Below, piece after piece: positions 24,289-33,892 of a stretch of DNA of 64,000 nt; the first letter of the stretch is position 1; each line of letters opens with the position of its first letter. The position numbers and the translations under genes are program-made. Origin of the DNA: Copromyces sp. CBS 386.78. Lineage: Eukaryota > Ascomycota > Sordariomycetes > Sordariales > Sordariaceae. The stretch is taken from positions 96,902-160,901 of the forward strand of contig MU839183.1 of NCBI GenBank assembly GCA_030685235.1, given 5' to 3'. The notes below the pieces were generated by a model that saw only the letters and a program-made list of their open reading frames with translations, was not told the DNA's origin and did not search any database.

Positions 24289-26210
24289 CCACGCTAGCGT
24301 CTATGTACGTATGTTGTCTATAATGCAAGTCTATATGCTATGCCATGTCGTAAGCGAATGCCTCCCTCTCTCCAGCCGTTAACGATTTTGCAAGTAACGG
24401 AAGCGTGATTGCCCGCAACCACGGTGAGGCACCGAGTCACCACCCGAGTGCGTGCTGATTCAGAGAGGAAAGTCGATGCAATATTGGAAGGCTACAAGTA
24501 ATCTCACGTCGTTAGCAGACTGGAACCCCTCGGGAACGAGCTGGGAGAGCCAGGGGCTTACGTGATGTGTTATGTGATCTCATGCCTTAAGGCTTGCTAG
24601 GACCAGCAGGCTTTGGACCAGGTGGTTTCTCGTAGGCTCCGCGCTTCTCGTTTATGTTGCGGCAGATGATGGTGGTGATCTTGGATGTACACATTTTGGT
24701 GGTAACAGAGTGCATGTACCTAAGGTAAGGTAGTGAACGAGACCAATGGTGCTTGGTAGGTACCTCTAGGTAGATAAGATACCTTAGATGGAGCTTTTGA
24801 TTGTGGGAAGAAGAGGAAAGAAACCGACCAGCGGTTGTTGAACTTTAAATGGGGTGTTGAAGAAGAAAGGAAAAGACCTGAAGTAGAAGTGTGATGGAAG
24901 GATGGAAGAGAACGACAAAAAGTCCGATGATGATCCCGTGGAGGAAAGAAACCCGGCACGGCGACCAAAAAAAAACGAGGAATGGAAGAGAACGGAACAG
25001 GAACTAGAACTTGAATGGAAGAGAACACAACTCAATGGCAGACTGGAGACAGGAGACTGGAGACACCGACGGAGTTCTTATAAAGACTGACAGACAGACC
25101 GACAGGCACCTTTTTGTCATTGAGGTAAAACCGCACCGGGTTTCCGGAACTTCAAGCCGGGGAAAGGTCCGGACGCCCCATGTTCCAACCAAGTATGTTC
25201 TTCGGGGTCTCCGGTTAAGGTACCTGACAATGAATGGTGAGGGGATGCAGACTGGATGGTTTTGAAACCATTGATGGTAAGGTACCTTTTTAACAACCGG
25301 AAGTCTGCGTTATCTTCAATGAAAGATCTCGTACCTCTATGCATGCCAAGCAACTGAAACAATATCACAAAAAACATGAACTCACAAGAGAGCGCAAAGC
25401 TTCCAGAATACTTGCTAGTTAGTTCCTTCGAAATGGAAGTGACAGCTCACTTCAACTGGGATCTTGGAATCCAAGACACAAGACAAGACAAAGAAACCAT
25501 GTGTTTTGGCCACCACGTGTATCAAATGCAAGCCTCATTTCCCCTATGAGCTGAAGGGGCTCGATAACGTGGGACTGGGATATGGGTTGTTGCTTGCATT
25601 TGGTGCCCATGTGCTGGAGATGAAGTGCTTTTGCTGTTTCGAGATGGAGCTGCGCTTTGAGCGTGTTGTGTGAGGAACCTTGCATGACTCTTTGCAAGTG
25701 TTGAATATCGTCCCTTTGTGTTCTAGCCGACCCCAAGTTTCGTTTCGCAGGATTTCCAAGAGTTCTTCTCTATGGGATGCCTATATGGTGTTTGTGCTTG
25801 GTTGTTACCAGTGTCTTCCTGCGTCCCTGGAGTCATTCGCATGCATGCGGTTGCAGCTTGAGGTCGTCTGGCATTCGGACGGTTCTGGACTTCAGCGCAA
25901 GTACATCGAAGCCCGTACCAACCCCAACAGTTTTCCGGTAACCCAGAGTCCTAAGCTTCATTGTCCAGAACCTGAATAAACGGAAGGATTACCATAACGT
26001 AGGTACTTCTAGTGTCTGGACTGTATTCGAAGAGACGAACAGTTCCTTTCTGCCACCGAAAATTGTACGATACGGAATTCAGTTTATATAGTCGTGAGAC
26101 ATCACCCATACGCTCGTACTACAACATCATCGCCTCCACCCCAAACAACAGATACCTCAACGAATTTCCCCAGCCCAGCTCTCAACCCTTACACCTCAAG
26201 CACCACCATC
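24289..26210. other. Gene-poor interval after the 13-kb element
   Basis: Normal base composition, but no convincing gene beyond one tiny reverse ORF. Short ORFs on both strands (24720-25190, 25450-25980) overlap each other in several frames and lack coding bias. A GACAGACAGACCGACAG stretch near 25088 is mildly repetitive. The last 100 bp are the leader of the next gene. Confidence 0.5.
24587..24715 (-). CDS. Possible very small protein (42 residues)
   Basis: Open frame from ATG at 24715 to TAA at 24587, with an internal Met8 start (MCTSKITTIICRN). Its MC-start and Ser/Thr/Cys N-terminus recall small fungal proteins that begin with MCT or MCY, as does the gene at 26211, but there is no conserved motif. 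It could be a degraded first exon. Confidence 0.2.
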   Translation of the reverse strand: MHSVTTKMCTSKITTIICRNINEKRGAYEKPPGPKPAGPSKP

Positions 26211-26984
26211 ATGTGCTACATAAGGCTCCACGGCGGCATTACCTTCCAATGCGGTCACTTCCGCCACTTTCCGCAGGAATATCTTTACCACGACGCCTGT
26301 CCATTTATGGCATGCTTTTCATATTTGCTTAGGTCTTTGAACTCTCCCCTTTATGACCATAGAAACGGTCCCGGGACTCCCATTCCCTTCCCCTGCCCGA
26401 CTTGCATCCACGAAGAAAGGTACACGGCCATTATGGCGGATGGACCGATACGTACTACCACGTGGGTTCCGCGGAGGGAAGCTCAAGAGGAGCAGCCAGT
26501 GCAGCAGAAACTTGCCCCCGCCCAGGCTCAGGAGGGAAGAACGGTGCAGCAGCAGCAGCAGCTGGGACCAGTATCAGTACCAGTACCCGCCCCTGTACAG
26601 CGCGTGGTAAAGCAGGAAGAAAGGGAAGAAGCAACGGGACAAGCAGGCAGCGGACAAACGAGGGAGGGCGCAAAGAGGGACATGAAAGAAGATATAAGGG
26701 CGGACGTGCAGGTCATACTGGAGGACATGATGAAGAGCCTGATGGCAACTCCGATGGCAAGGGACTTGATGGTTCCTGATAGGATACAGTGGATTAAGGG
26801 GTACGCAATGCGGAGAACCTATTGGAAAATCCGAGAGGTGTTGAAAGAGGAAATGTACAAGGTGTGGATAATGGTTGAAGGGATTCTCAAGGAGGATACG
26901 GACAAAGTGGCGGAGAAGATAAAACAGGAGATTGAAGACGAGGTGAAGAAGGAAGAAGTGGGCGTGGAAGTTAAGCGAGAGTAG
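26211..26984 (+). CDS. Hypothetical protein: N-terminal Cys/His motif, C-terminal coiled coil
   Basis: 257 residues from Met at 26211, which sits in a CACCATCATG context after a C/A-rich leader. An in-frame upstream ATG at 26094 would add 39 low-complexity residues that read like untranslated leader. The N-terminus (MCYIRLHG, FQCGHFRHF, HDACPF, PCPTC) has the spaced Cys/His pattern of small fungal proteins of unknown function that may bind zinc. The middle is Gln/Pro-rich (QQQQQ). The last 120 residues are Lys/Glu-rich with heptad character, likely coiled coil. I do not recognise a named family. Confidence 0.6.
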   Translation: MCYIRLHGGITFQCGHFRHFPQEYLYHDACPFMACFSYLLRSLNSPLYDHRNGPGTPIPFPCPTCIHEERYTAIMADGPIRTTTWVPRREAQEEQPVQQKLAPAQAQEGRTVQQQQQLGPVSVPVPAPVQRVVKQEEREEATGQAGSGQTREGAKRDMKEDIRADVQVILEDMMKSLMATPMARDLMVPDRIQWIKGYAMRRTYWKIREVLKEEMYKVWIMVEGILKEDTDKVAEKIKQEIEDEVKKEEVGVEVKRE

Positions 26985-27402
26985 CGGCTTACTTTCCCAC
27001 CGGCAGTGAGATATAAAGATAGCCCTAAGATCTAGGTGGCTTACTCCCGGGGCGCGCGGCAGCGAGACAGCTGCGTCGAGGTGTTGTTTTTAAAAGGTGG
27101 CGGAGGTCCCTGGTTAAATGAGATGCCTACCTTGCTATTCGTCAGACTGCTTCCTCGATTATCGCTTGATGTATCGATCCATGTTTTCCATACCTAATAT
27201 CCATCTTTGGTGCCCGACTTGGGAGTTGGGTCCACATGAAATACCGCTGGGCATTATGCTTGTAGTGAGTGAGCGCCATGACAACGAGATTACCTCCTTG
27301 GGCACCCTGTCGGCAACTCGATATGGAAGAAGAAAGAGGAAATAGTGAAGCGAAACCAGTACCACTAGGCTTGTACCTAGTTTCGCGTTCTCGATTCTAT
27401 CC
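26985..27402. other. Interval without a recognised gene
   Basis: Normal GC. Only short overlapping ORFs with no family features. Confidence 0.4.
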
Positions 27403-27816
27403 TTGTTACTTACGAATGAAGCGAGGGATGTTGGATGCCCACCTCGTTGCCTAGAGCTTGACCTCCTCCCCGAGGTAGCCGTCGCGGAGGAAGCCCGTGA
27501 TAGCTCAGCTCCTGGAAGCCAAGCCATCTACGAGTCCATTATGCGCCAATCGGTCCGCTACTCCATCATGGGCGACTACGCCCTCGCTATCCGTATCGAG
27601 AATCCCACGCCAGGCGCCTTCCTCAACGGCAACACTTGTGTGCCCTCGATGCTCGCCAAAATCGAAGCTATCACCAGCCATGTAGCACCGCGTCCGGAGC
27701 ACTTGGAAACTACATATAGCAGCAGGAGGCCTGTTCCGAGACGTAGAGGAGGGCATCAAGGTATCGGGAGGTCCGCTTCGGTTTCTTCGTCCCGGTCGGT
27801 CGCGGAGGATGAGTAA
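27403..27816 (+). CDS. Hypothetical ORF, possibly a gene fragment
   Basis: A 137-codon ORF. From about 27515 to 27690 the codons end mostly in C or G (ATC, TAC, GGC, CTC), as in real coding sequence of this region, with a run AIYESIMRQSVRYSIMGDYA. The start and the Arg/Ser-rich end look non-coding. It is close to the GMC pseudogene fragments and may be another broken piece of a gene, but I could not match it to a GMC segment. Confidence 0.3.
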   Translation: MLLTNEARDVGCPPRCLELDLLPEVAVAEEARDSSAPGSQAIYESIMRQSVRYSIMGDYALAIRIENPTPGAFLNGNTCVPSMLAKIEAITSHVAPRPEHLETTYSSRRPVPRRRGGHQGIGRSASVSSSRSVAEDE

Positions 27817-28323
27817 CGTTTGGGACGACTCGGCCAATGGGAGCTCGCTCCGTTCGATTCTAACCTAAGACATCTGTTAGTCAATCCAGAATACAATGTG
27901 AGGTAAAGGGAGATGGAGGCCCTGGAGAGCGGAGAATAATGCACCTGAGGCATGACCATATGGAATCCTGTGTTCAAGAGGAGAAGATAATGCAGATGGA
28001 GTGGTCGAGGGCCAGTTCAGCATTTGAAGGGTAACCAAACAGGAAAGGGAAAGCTGACTGTAGTAAGAAAGGAGAAAGGAGATGTCAAAGGAAGAAAATG
28101 CGGCGGCGAAACAAAAGTTGAGGCGGGCACGGCGGGGTACTCAATATGAATTTCCCGTCCACACAGGCTGCGGCAGGCATATGCACTGCAAACATCGCCG
28201 CTTCCTCACTGGACTTGCCTCTGTCCATTATCCAACCCCTTCTCTCTTTCCAATTTCCATTTTTCTTTCTTCCTCTCCTTCGGTCCTTCCTTCTTTCGTT
28301 CCTCACTTCCCCCCTTACCTACC
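27817..28323. other. Interval without a recognised gene
   Basis: Contains a pyrimidine-rich stretch (about 28215-28320, CTTTCC/TTCCTC runs) that creates Arg/Lys/Glu-rich shadow ORFs on the other strand. I see nothing else. Confidence 0.4.
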
Positions 28324-28880
28324 TTAGGTACCCCTAATGGTATCCGCCACCTTCTCCGCCACTGCATAAACAGTGCTGCATAAATGCGCCCCAGGAACCG
28401 AATCAACGGCATAACGCTCGAATCCACGACCCTCACTCGCCGGACTCCATAAACCCTCAACTCGGTATTCACCACGCCTCCATGTCCCAGCTCCCTCGGC
28501 ATCAACGACGCCGTCCCCGACAGATAGATGCGCAGTCGTGCTAACGACCGTAGAGTATCCTTCGCCGTCCTTTGTAGATACTTCTAGATCCTTCTCCGTC
28601 GCCACCGCCGCCCCAGGACATGGAGACAGCTCGATAGGGTTGAAAGTGGACTGGACGACACGGCCTTGGTGCCGTGCAGCGCGCGCCCGAACTTGAACGC
28701 CTCGGTCGCGATGCTCAGATCGACGGGGTTGCTAAAGGTGTTGTACATGTAGTCGACCAGCGGCTCGGCATATAGATTACTAGGATCGAGAGTGATGGTC
28801 ACCCGTGATAAAGGCTTGGTTAGTACAAGCAGGTAATAACCGCCGTTGCCGGCGAAGCGGATCTCAATGGCCGAGTTATC
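28324..28880 (-). pseudogene. GMC oxidoreductase pseudogene, C-terminal part
   Basis: The conserved C-terminal domain of glucose-methanol-choline flavoprotein oxidoreductases (PF05199) can be followed on the minus strand through three frames. LTKPLSRVTITLD and SNPVDLSIATEAFKF come in one frame, SPCPGAAVATEKDL in the next, VVSTTAHLSVG then shifts to LMPRELGHGGV and LRVYGVRRVRVVDSSVMPL, and a last shift gives VPGAHLCSTVYAVAEKVADT and a TAA at 28324-28326. At least three frameshifts and no start make it non-functional. The damage is by indels, not RIP. Its middle part lies inverted next to it. Confidence 0.85.
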
Positions 28881-28904
28881 CTTACGGAACAGGGACGAGC
28901 CGAG

Positions 28905-29135
28905 GAGTTTTTGCTGTTGCCAAAGCCAAGATCACCTCCCTCAAAGCCCGCAAGGAAGTCACCCTCGCCGCCTGGCCGGCGCCCTCCACACGCCCCAGAC
29001 CCTCCAACGCGGCGGCGTCGGTCCCGCTGCCCTCCTCCAAAAAGCCAACATCTTCGTCCTCGTCGACCTCCCCGGCGTCAAGTCGGCTCCAACATGCAAG
29101 ACCACCCCCAAGTCACCATGATGTTCAACTACTAA
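28905..29135 (+). pseudogene. GMC oxidoreductase pseudogene, middle part, inverted
   Basis: On the plus strand, three frames together give LKARKEVTLAA, then GALHTPQTLQRGGVGPAALL (the GMC signature-2 region) with FVLVDLPGV, then GSNMQDHPQVTMMFNY and TAA. This block should precede, on the same strand, the C-terminal domain found in 28324-28880, but here it is on the opposite strand. Two frameshifts lie within 230 bp. The FAD-binding N-terminus is not found nearby. Confidence 0.85.
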
Positions 29136-29779
29136 GGCAGTGAAGTTCAGGGTACATAGGTAAGGTATGTAAGCGGTAAGCCGTAGGACGCCCTCGTTCC
29201 TTGCTGTGGTGGAGACATGGAAGTGGAGGGGCCGGCCTGGCCAGACGCGCCGAATGGGGAGAAAGAAAAGAGAGATTCAAAAGATCATGCATGTTTGTTG
29301 TGTAAAGGTTCTCGAGAATAGATCTTTGCACTTATTGCTGTGCCTGACTGAATGACTGAGATGGTGAAATGCTGTCGTCCGTGATCGTTAGTTCGGGCTG
29401 GAATAGTGTTGGAGAAGCCCAGGGGTAGGTTGAGTGGGGCACGGACTTAGATGCAGCCTTAACAAATGGCCAACTATTTGCAGAGGACTGGTGATAAGAT
29501 CATAGCTTTGCGCCAGCTGAACCGACATGGACGGGAAAACTGCGCTACAACCTAACAGAGGTGCTTCGACAAGGAACACGGTGGAGTAAAAAACAACTTG
29601 GAATTTCCATGCTCTGGTATCAATATTCACAACCTTTCCTATATCCATGCTTCATCATCCCATCATTACAATCCCTCAATCCACCTTCACTCTCCAATAA
29701 TCATTTCGGACTTCCAGTCCTCGGACCACCCCCGTTCCCCAAGCCTTATCTCCCACCAAACCCCCCTCCAATCCCTAGT
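29136..29779. other. Interval between the GMC pseudogene and the WW gene
   Basis: No credible gene. The right part is C/A-rich and is probably the 3' UTR of the minus-strand WW gene. Confidence 0.4.
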
Positions 29780-30976
29780 CTAAAACATCAAACTCCCCAA
29801 CATCACCCCTCCCAACATGGGCGCCATCAGCGGTAATCCCAACCCACCTCCATAAACACCCACAGGCCTCATCGGCCTTTGATACGGCCCAACAGGTCTC
29901 GCATACCGTCGTCCCCCTCCCACAGCTTGAAATTGAGGCCCACAATCATACCCTCCATATCCATTACCAAACCCATACATACTTCCCTCGGGCCTCAAAT
30001 ACCGTCCAGGCGGCCCCGGCTGTCTCACATTCCCATTCGTTCTATCCCTCTCGTACAACACCTCACTCAACCATGGCGTCAAGGGTTTAACGCCCACTAC
30101 GCCAGGGAACACGCAACCGGGAGGTTCGAGGTACAGATCCACGCCGTTGTCGTCTTTGCCTAGGAGTTGAGGGCGCGAGGTTTCCATGGCTTTTTGCATC
30201 GCGCGTCGCAGGAGGAGGTGTTGCTGCAGGGCTTCGCGCTCGGCTTTTTCGCGGGCTGCTCTCGCCTCTACGCGTTCACTGTGCGTGGTTCCTGTAAGTG
30301 CGTCTTTGAGTTTGCGGCCGAGGGTTTTTTGGTCTTGGTCGTCGTCGTCATGGCCGTGTTGTGTTTGACGTTGCTGCTGGGTCCGGCCGCCGGTGCGTTG
30401 GAGGTGGGCGGCTACTTCCTGCAGTGTCGGATCGCGGGCTGAAGGGGCTGCAGGTGAACGGGGTGGTTGCGGGCTGTGAGCTCTTGAACCCGAAGCTGAA
30501 CCTCTCGATGAGCCAGGACGGGAATTGCTATCCGGCCCGTGATGCTGCCGCTTCAACTGCTCGATCCGGTCGCGCTCGGCAGGAGGGAGGGTGTTGAGAA
30601 AGTGGTCGTCGTCGTAGGGGTGGTGCCAGATGGAGCGGGGGGGTTCGGCTCTGGTGTCGACGAAGAACTGGTGGTTGGTTTCCGGGTCGTAGGTGCGCAC
30701 CCACCCCTCGGGAAGAGGGCGGAGCTCGTCTTCCATGCTAAGGCGGGTTGGGGTTGGGATGCCTTCGTGCGAGTGCCCGTGGTGGTCGTCGCCGGGGACG
30801 TGGAGGAGGTTGTCGGTGTGGAGGTTGGCTCCGCCGCTTGTGCCCGGTCGTGATGATGTGCCGCCGCTTGTGCCTGGACGGGAGTTGGCGTTTGTGCCGC
30901 CGGTGCGGGTGTTGCGAGGGCCTGGGCTTGCCATGGCTTGCTCGTAGGAGGGTGGTGGTTCTTCGCGGTTTGACAT
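29780..30976 (-). CDS. WW-domain protein with N-terminal PPxY motif
   Basis: One uninterrupted exon of 398 residues. The WW domain (PF00397) is at about 88-120: LPEGW with Trp92, NHQFFVD, then IWHHP with Trp117 and Pro120. WW domains bind proline-rich ligands, usually PPxY. The N-terminus carries EPPPSYEQA (PPSY, 8-11), itself a class-I WW ligand, so self- or partner-binding is plausible. Next come a duplicated SRPGTSGG repeat, disordered Ser/Arg/Pro-rich sequence, a charged helical region (EARAAREKAEREALQQ, about 250-270) and a Gly/Tyr/Pro-rich C-terminus ending in a hydrophobic tail (LPLMAPMLGGVMLGSLMF). This layout fits a conserved ascomycete WW family of unknown role. Confidence 0.85.
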   Translation of the reverse strand: MSNREEPPPSYEQAMASPGPRNTRTGGTNANSRPGTSGGTSSRPGTSGGANLHTDNLLHVPGDDHHGHSHEGIPTPTRLSMEDELRPLPEGWVRTYDPETNHQFFVDTRAEPPRSIWHHPYDDDHFLNTLPPAERDRIEQLKRQHHGPDSNSRPGSSRGSASGSRAHSPQPPRSPAAPSARDPTLQEVAAHLQRTGGRTQQQRQTQHGHDDDDQDQKTLGRKLKDALTGTTHSERVEARAAREKAEREALQQHLLLRRAMQKAMETSRPQLLGKDDNGVDLYLEPPGCVFPGVVGVKPLTPWLSEVLYERDRTNGNVRQPGPPGRYLRPEGSMYGFGNGYGGYDCGPQFQAVGGGRRYARPVGPYQRPMRPVGVYGGGLGLPLMAPMLGGVMLGSLMF

Positions 30977-31541
30977 TCTGACGGTGTTGGGTTGCTGGTT
31001 ACTGATCTAGGTTTGTGTTCTAGGTTCGGTGGTCAATCAGAAATATCGTCGGTTGTTGTTATATAGTAGGTGGACGAGGAGGTTGTGGTGTTGATGTTGG
31101 TTGAACTTGGTCGGGGGTTCGTTACGTCAGAAATCAATACCTCTACGTCATTGCCAGGCGCGGTACGACGTGCCGCAGTTGACAAACAAAGCGTCGTGGG
31201 CTGCTTTCCTGTAAGTTATGGACCGCTATTGAAACAGTGCAATATCCTGCAGGGGCACGTTCAGCAACATTCTGCTCACGCATGAGGTCCATTGTGTACT
31301 AACTACATGGTCTCTTTAGCGTATATACACTCGGGCAATCGCACAGCGTCTAGCAGCCCCACAAATGACGAACGCCCAGGCAGTCATCCAATTTCAACAA
31401 AAAACAACCTAATTCATCTCGAACCAAACATCACCATGTCCGGCCTACAATTCAACTGCAGGCACAGGCGACTTACCAAGTGCACAAGAAGGCTTATTTT
31501 GACGATACCCCAACTACACTAACCAGACCAGTACCCCCAGC
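30977..31541. promoter_or_regulatory. Upstream region of the WW gene
   Basis: Upstream of the minus-strand WW gene and downstream of the next minus-strand gene. No coding bias and no clear TATA element. Nothing else seen. Confidence 0.35.
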
Positions 31542-32699
31542 TCACAAATCCGACTCACTATAGGTAGCATACCCCGAATACCTCGGCATCGACCTCCTTT
31601 CTTTCTCCCACCTACTTCTACTCCTACGCGAGTCGCCACCACCATATTCCCGGTTACCAGTCACGACATCATCCACCTTGACCCTCTCGTTGGACCAACC
31701 TCTCCCTCTTCTTCCATCTCTATCTCTATCGGCTCGCGACATGGAGTTTACCTCCACCCGGGCCCAACTAGAGCGTGTGGCGTCCTCGACTGCGGTAGCG
31801 ATGGGAAATAGTGCTGGTAGAGGAAGGGGAGGGGGAGAGGGAGACGGGTCTCGGGAGTGGGAGTGGGAGACAACACGGATATGGGAGCGGGAGCGGGAGC
31901 GGGGCCGAGGTTGACGAGTGTGCTGCAAATGCCTTTTGTTGAGCTCAAATTCCAGTTCATGTTCCCGGCCATGGTGCATGTGATGGTGTCGGTCCTGGCT
32001 GGGTACCTCTAGAGGAGATGGAGATGGTGACGGATTGCATGTGCCTGAGCGGGAGACGACACGGATGTGGGACCGGGAACGAGGCCGAGGTTGACGGTCG
32101 TGATGTCTTTTGTCGAGTTCGAGGTTCAGTTCCCGATTATGGCGATGGTCATGGTCATGGCGACGATGCCGGTCCCGACCGTGGTCGTCTCGATCGAGAT
32201 CTGGATGGTCGCAGTTGTCGCAGTACCGGTCGCATCTCCGTCCATCAAGGGTTAGACTACAACCGGGAGCGTTATAAATGATGGCATTGGGAGGCGAGTG
32301 CCTCTCACCATCGAGGTGATCAAGGCGGCTGGATGAGGTGTAGGCATGCCCGCCATCCGGCAGACAGAACTTGGCATCGCCAAAGTTCATAAACACCTCA
32401 ACCGGCCTATCGGAGCTCCTAAGCATGGTGGGAACGAGACGGTCGGCTACGTAGTCGCCCACGCGTCGATGATGCTCATCATGGTCGTCTCTCTCCCTTC
32501 TTACGGGCCGGTGATGGTCATCGCTCCTATTGATGATGAAAGGCCGAACAGTGGTGTAAGCTGGGCGGCCACGGTGCTCCATGTCCTTTGGGGGAAGGTG
32601 AAGGGAGCGATCATGGTATGGCTGGCGATGCGAGCTCGAGCTGGATGCATAGCTGTCTTGATGCTTATCTTGATAGTAGGTGTTGCGAAGGTGGGCCAT
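31542..32699 (-). CDS. His/Arg/Asp-rich low-complexity protein, hypothetical
   Basis: 385 residues in one open exon (MAHLRNTYYQDKHQD...). Highly charged and probably disordered. There is a more ordered middle part (VEVFMNFGDAKFCLPDGG, CSLTLDGRRCDRYCDNC with a C-x3-C-x2-C group), then a duplicated module: an acidic/His stretch, LELDKRHHDRQPRPRSRSHI, then again FELNKRHLQHTRQPRPRSRS with SHIRVVS. The last 100 residues are Arg/Ser-rich. I do not recognise a family. An upstream exon (32918-33133) could splice in frame to sequence just before this ATG through a 179-bp intron, which would extend the protein. Confidence 0.6.
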   Translation of the reverse strand: MAHLRNTYYQDKHQDSYASSSSSHRQPYHDRSLHLPPKDMEHRGRPAYTTVRPFIINRSDDHHRPVRRERDDHDEHHRRVGDYVADRLVPTMLRSSDRPVEVFMNFGDAKFCLPDGGHAYTSSSRLDHLDGERHSPPNAIIYNAPGCSLTLDGRRCDRYCDNCDHPDLDRDDHGRDRHRRHDHDHRHNRELNLELDKRHHDRQPRPRSRSHIRVVSRSGTCNPSPSPSPLEVPSQDRHHHMHHGREHELEFELNKRHLQHTRQPRPRSRSRSHIRVVSHSHSRDPSPSPPPLPLPALFPIATAVEDATRSSWARVEVNSMSRADRDRDGRRGRGWSNERVKVDDVVTGNREYGGGDSRRSRSRWEKERRSMPRYSGYATYSESDL

Positions 32700-32917
32700 G
32701 ATCGTAGTAGGTAAGCTAAAGGTTGATGTGTGGGCAAGCTAAGGAAGTGAGATCGTTGAGGATAAGGTAATTGATGCCTTGAGCCATTGAGGCCAGCAAC
32801 AAACTTCCAAGTCAAGGCGACAAGAAACGGGATATAAGAACAAAATCCCAAACAGCCTGGAAAACTGCAAGTCATCCATCCCTTGTTTCTCTCCCGTTCC
32901 GGATCGGGGCACCTTAC

Positions 32918-33133
32918 CTTGTAAGCAAACCGGGCTGCCACGCCCAACAAGGCGTTGTTGGCGGCTTCCCTCGGCATCTCCCTTGGCAGTTGCCCGGCAT
33001 GGCCCATGTGCATGGGTTGCACATTGCCCGATCCACCAGACCCCGACCAAGATGCAGTCAACACATCCCAGAAGCAGCCTCCTGGAAAAGTGTCAACTGC
33101 AGTGTAACTTTTCTCAAGCTTGTCGTTCAGAGC
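32918..33133 (-). CDS. Possible upstream exon of the His/Arg-rich gene
   Basis: A 72-codon open stretch (ALNDKLEKSYTAVDTFPGG ... AARFAYK) bounded by an AG acceptor at 33134-33135 and a good GTAAGG donor at 32917. Splicing to the AG at 32739-32740 keeps frame and enters the 31542-32699 ORF 13 codons before its ATG. The GSGGSG-containing sequence has reasonable codon use. No start codon or first exon is found further upstream, so it may be chance or part of a 5' UTR. Confidence 0.25.
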
Positions 33134-33892
33134 CTTGTGTGAATTGACGAATCAAGTCCGCAGATGTGGAGGGAATGGTGTGCGCCATTGCATGGGAGGC
33201 ACTGGCTTTCGCGGTGATTCGTCGCAAACATAGTCGAGTCGCAGCGATGATGGAGGCTGATGCAGACAACGCTGAAACTGGCAGTTAGTGCAGTGCAGTG
33301 AGGGATGTTGCCCAGGCAGGCGAATCGCGGGTCGCAAGATAATGGCTTTTGGTTCCACCTTGTAAGGCGACCACTTGCCTGGTTCTTTTTGCACGGGTGT
33401 TGCTGACAAGTGCAGCAGTTAAAGCAACTTCATTCAGCCTCGTTTGATGACTGACCACCGTGGTCAACTTGAGGATTGAGACCGGATGAAAAAAGGGGGC
33501 ATGGGCATATACAACAAAGGTGCCCTTGGCTACTAGTCTAGACGGGCGGGTTCGTGTTGGAAAGACAATTGTAATGAGATAGGGCTACGATGCGAAATGC
33601 AACGAACGACACATAGAAGTACGTACGTACGACAAGATACTACGACCCGGGAGTGGTGGTCGTGAACATATTTCTTTTTTTTTTTTTTCTCAGGAACAGA
33701 TACAGAGATATACGACAACCAACCTGGCATTACATCCAATCCATTCTCCAGGAGGCCGAGACACCCCCTGTTAGAAAAAAAGCAAAAATGTCCTGAACCA
33801 TCTTGATCCTCCTAGGTACCTATATTATCTTTGCGCTCATGTGTTCGTGCTCCAAGCTCAACAAGACGAGTCACCTGTCACCTAAAAGGTAG
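33134..33892. other. Interval upstream of the low-complexity gene, 3' flank of hsp30
   Basis: An 85-codon reverse ORF at 33152-33409 has no recognised features. A T-rich homopolymer lies at about 33670-33688. The 33760-33892 part is likely the 3' UTR of the small heat-shock gene. Confidence 0.35.

Noticed and set aside
24720..25190. Ser/Phe-rich reverse ORFs
   Set aside because: They arise from a purine-rich plus strand, occur in two frames at once and lack any family feature.
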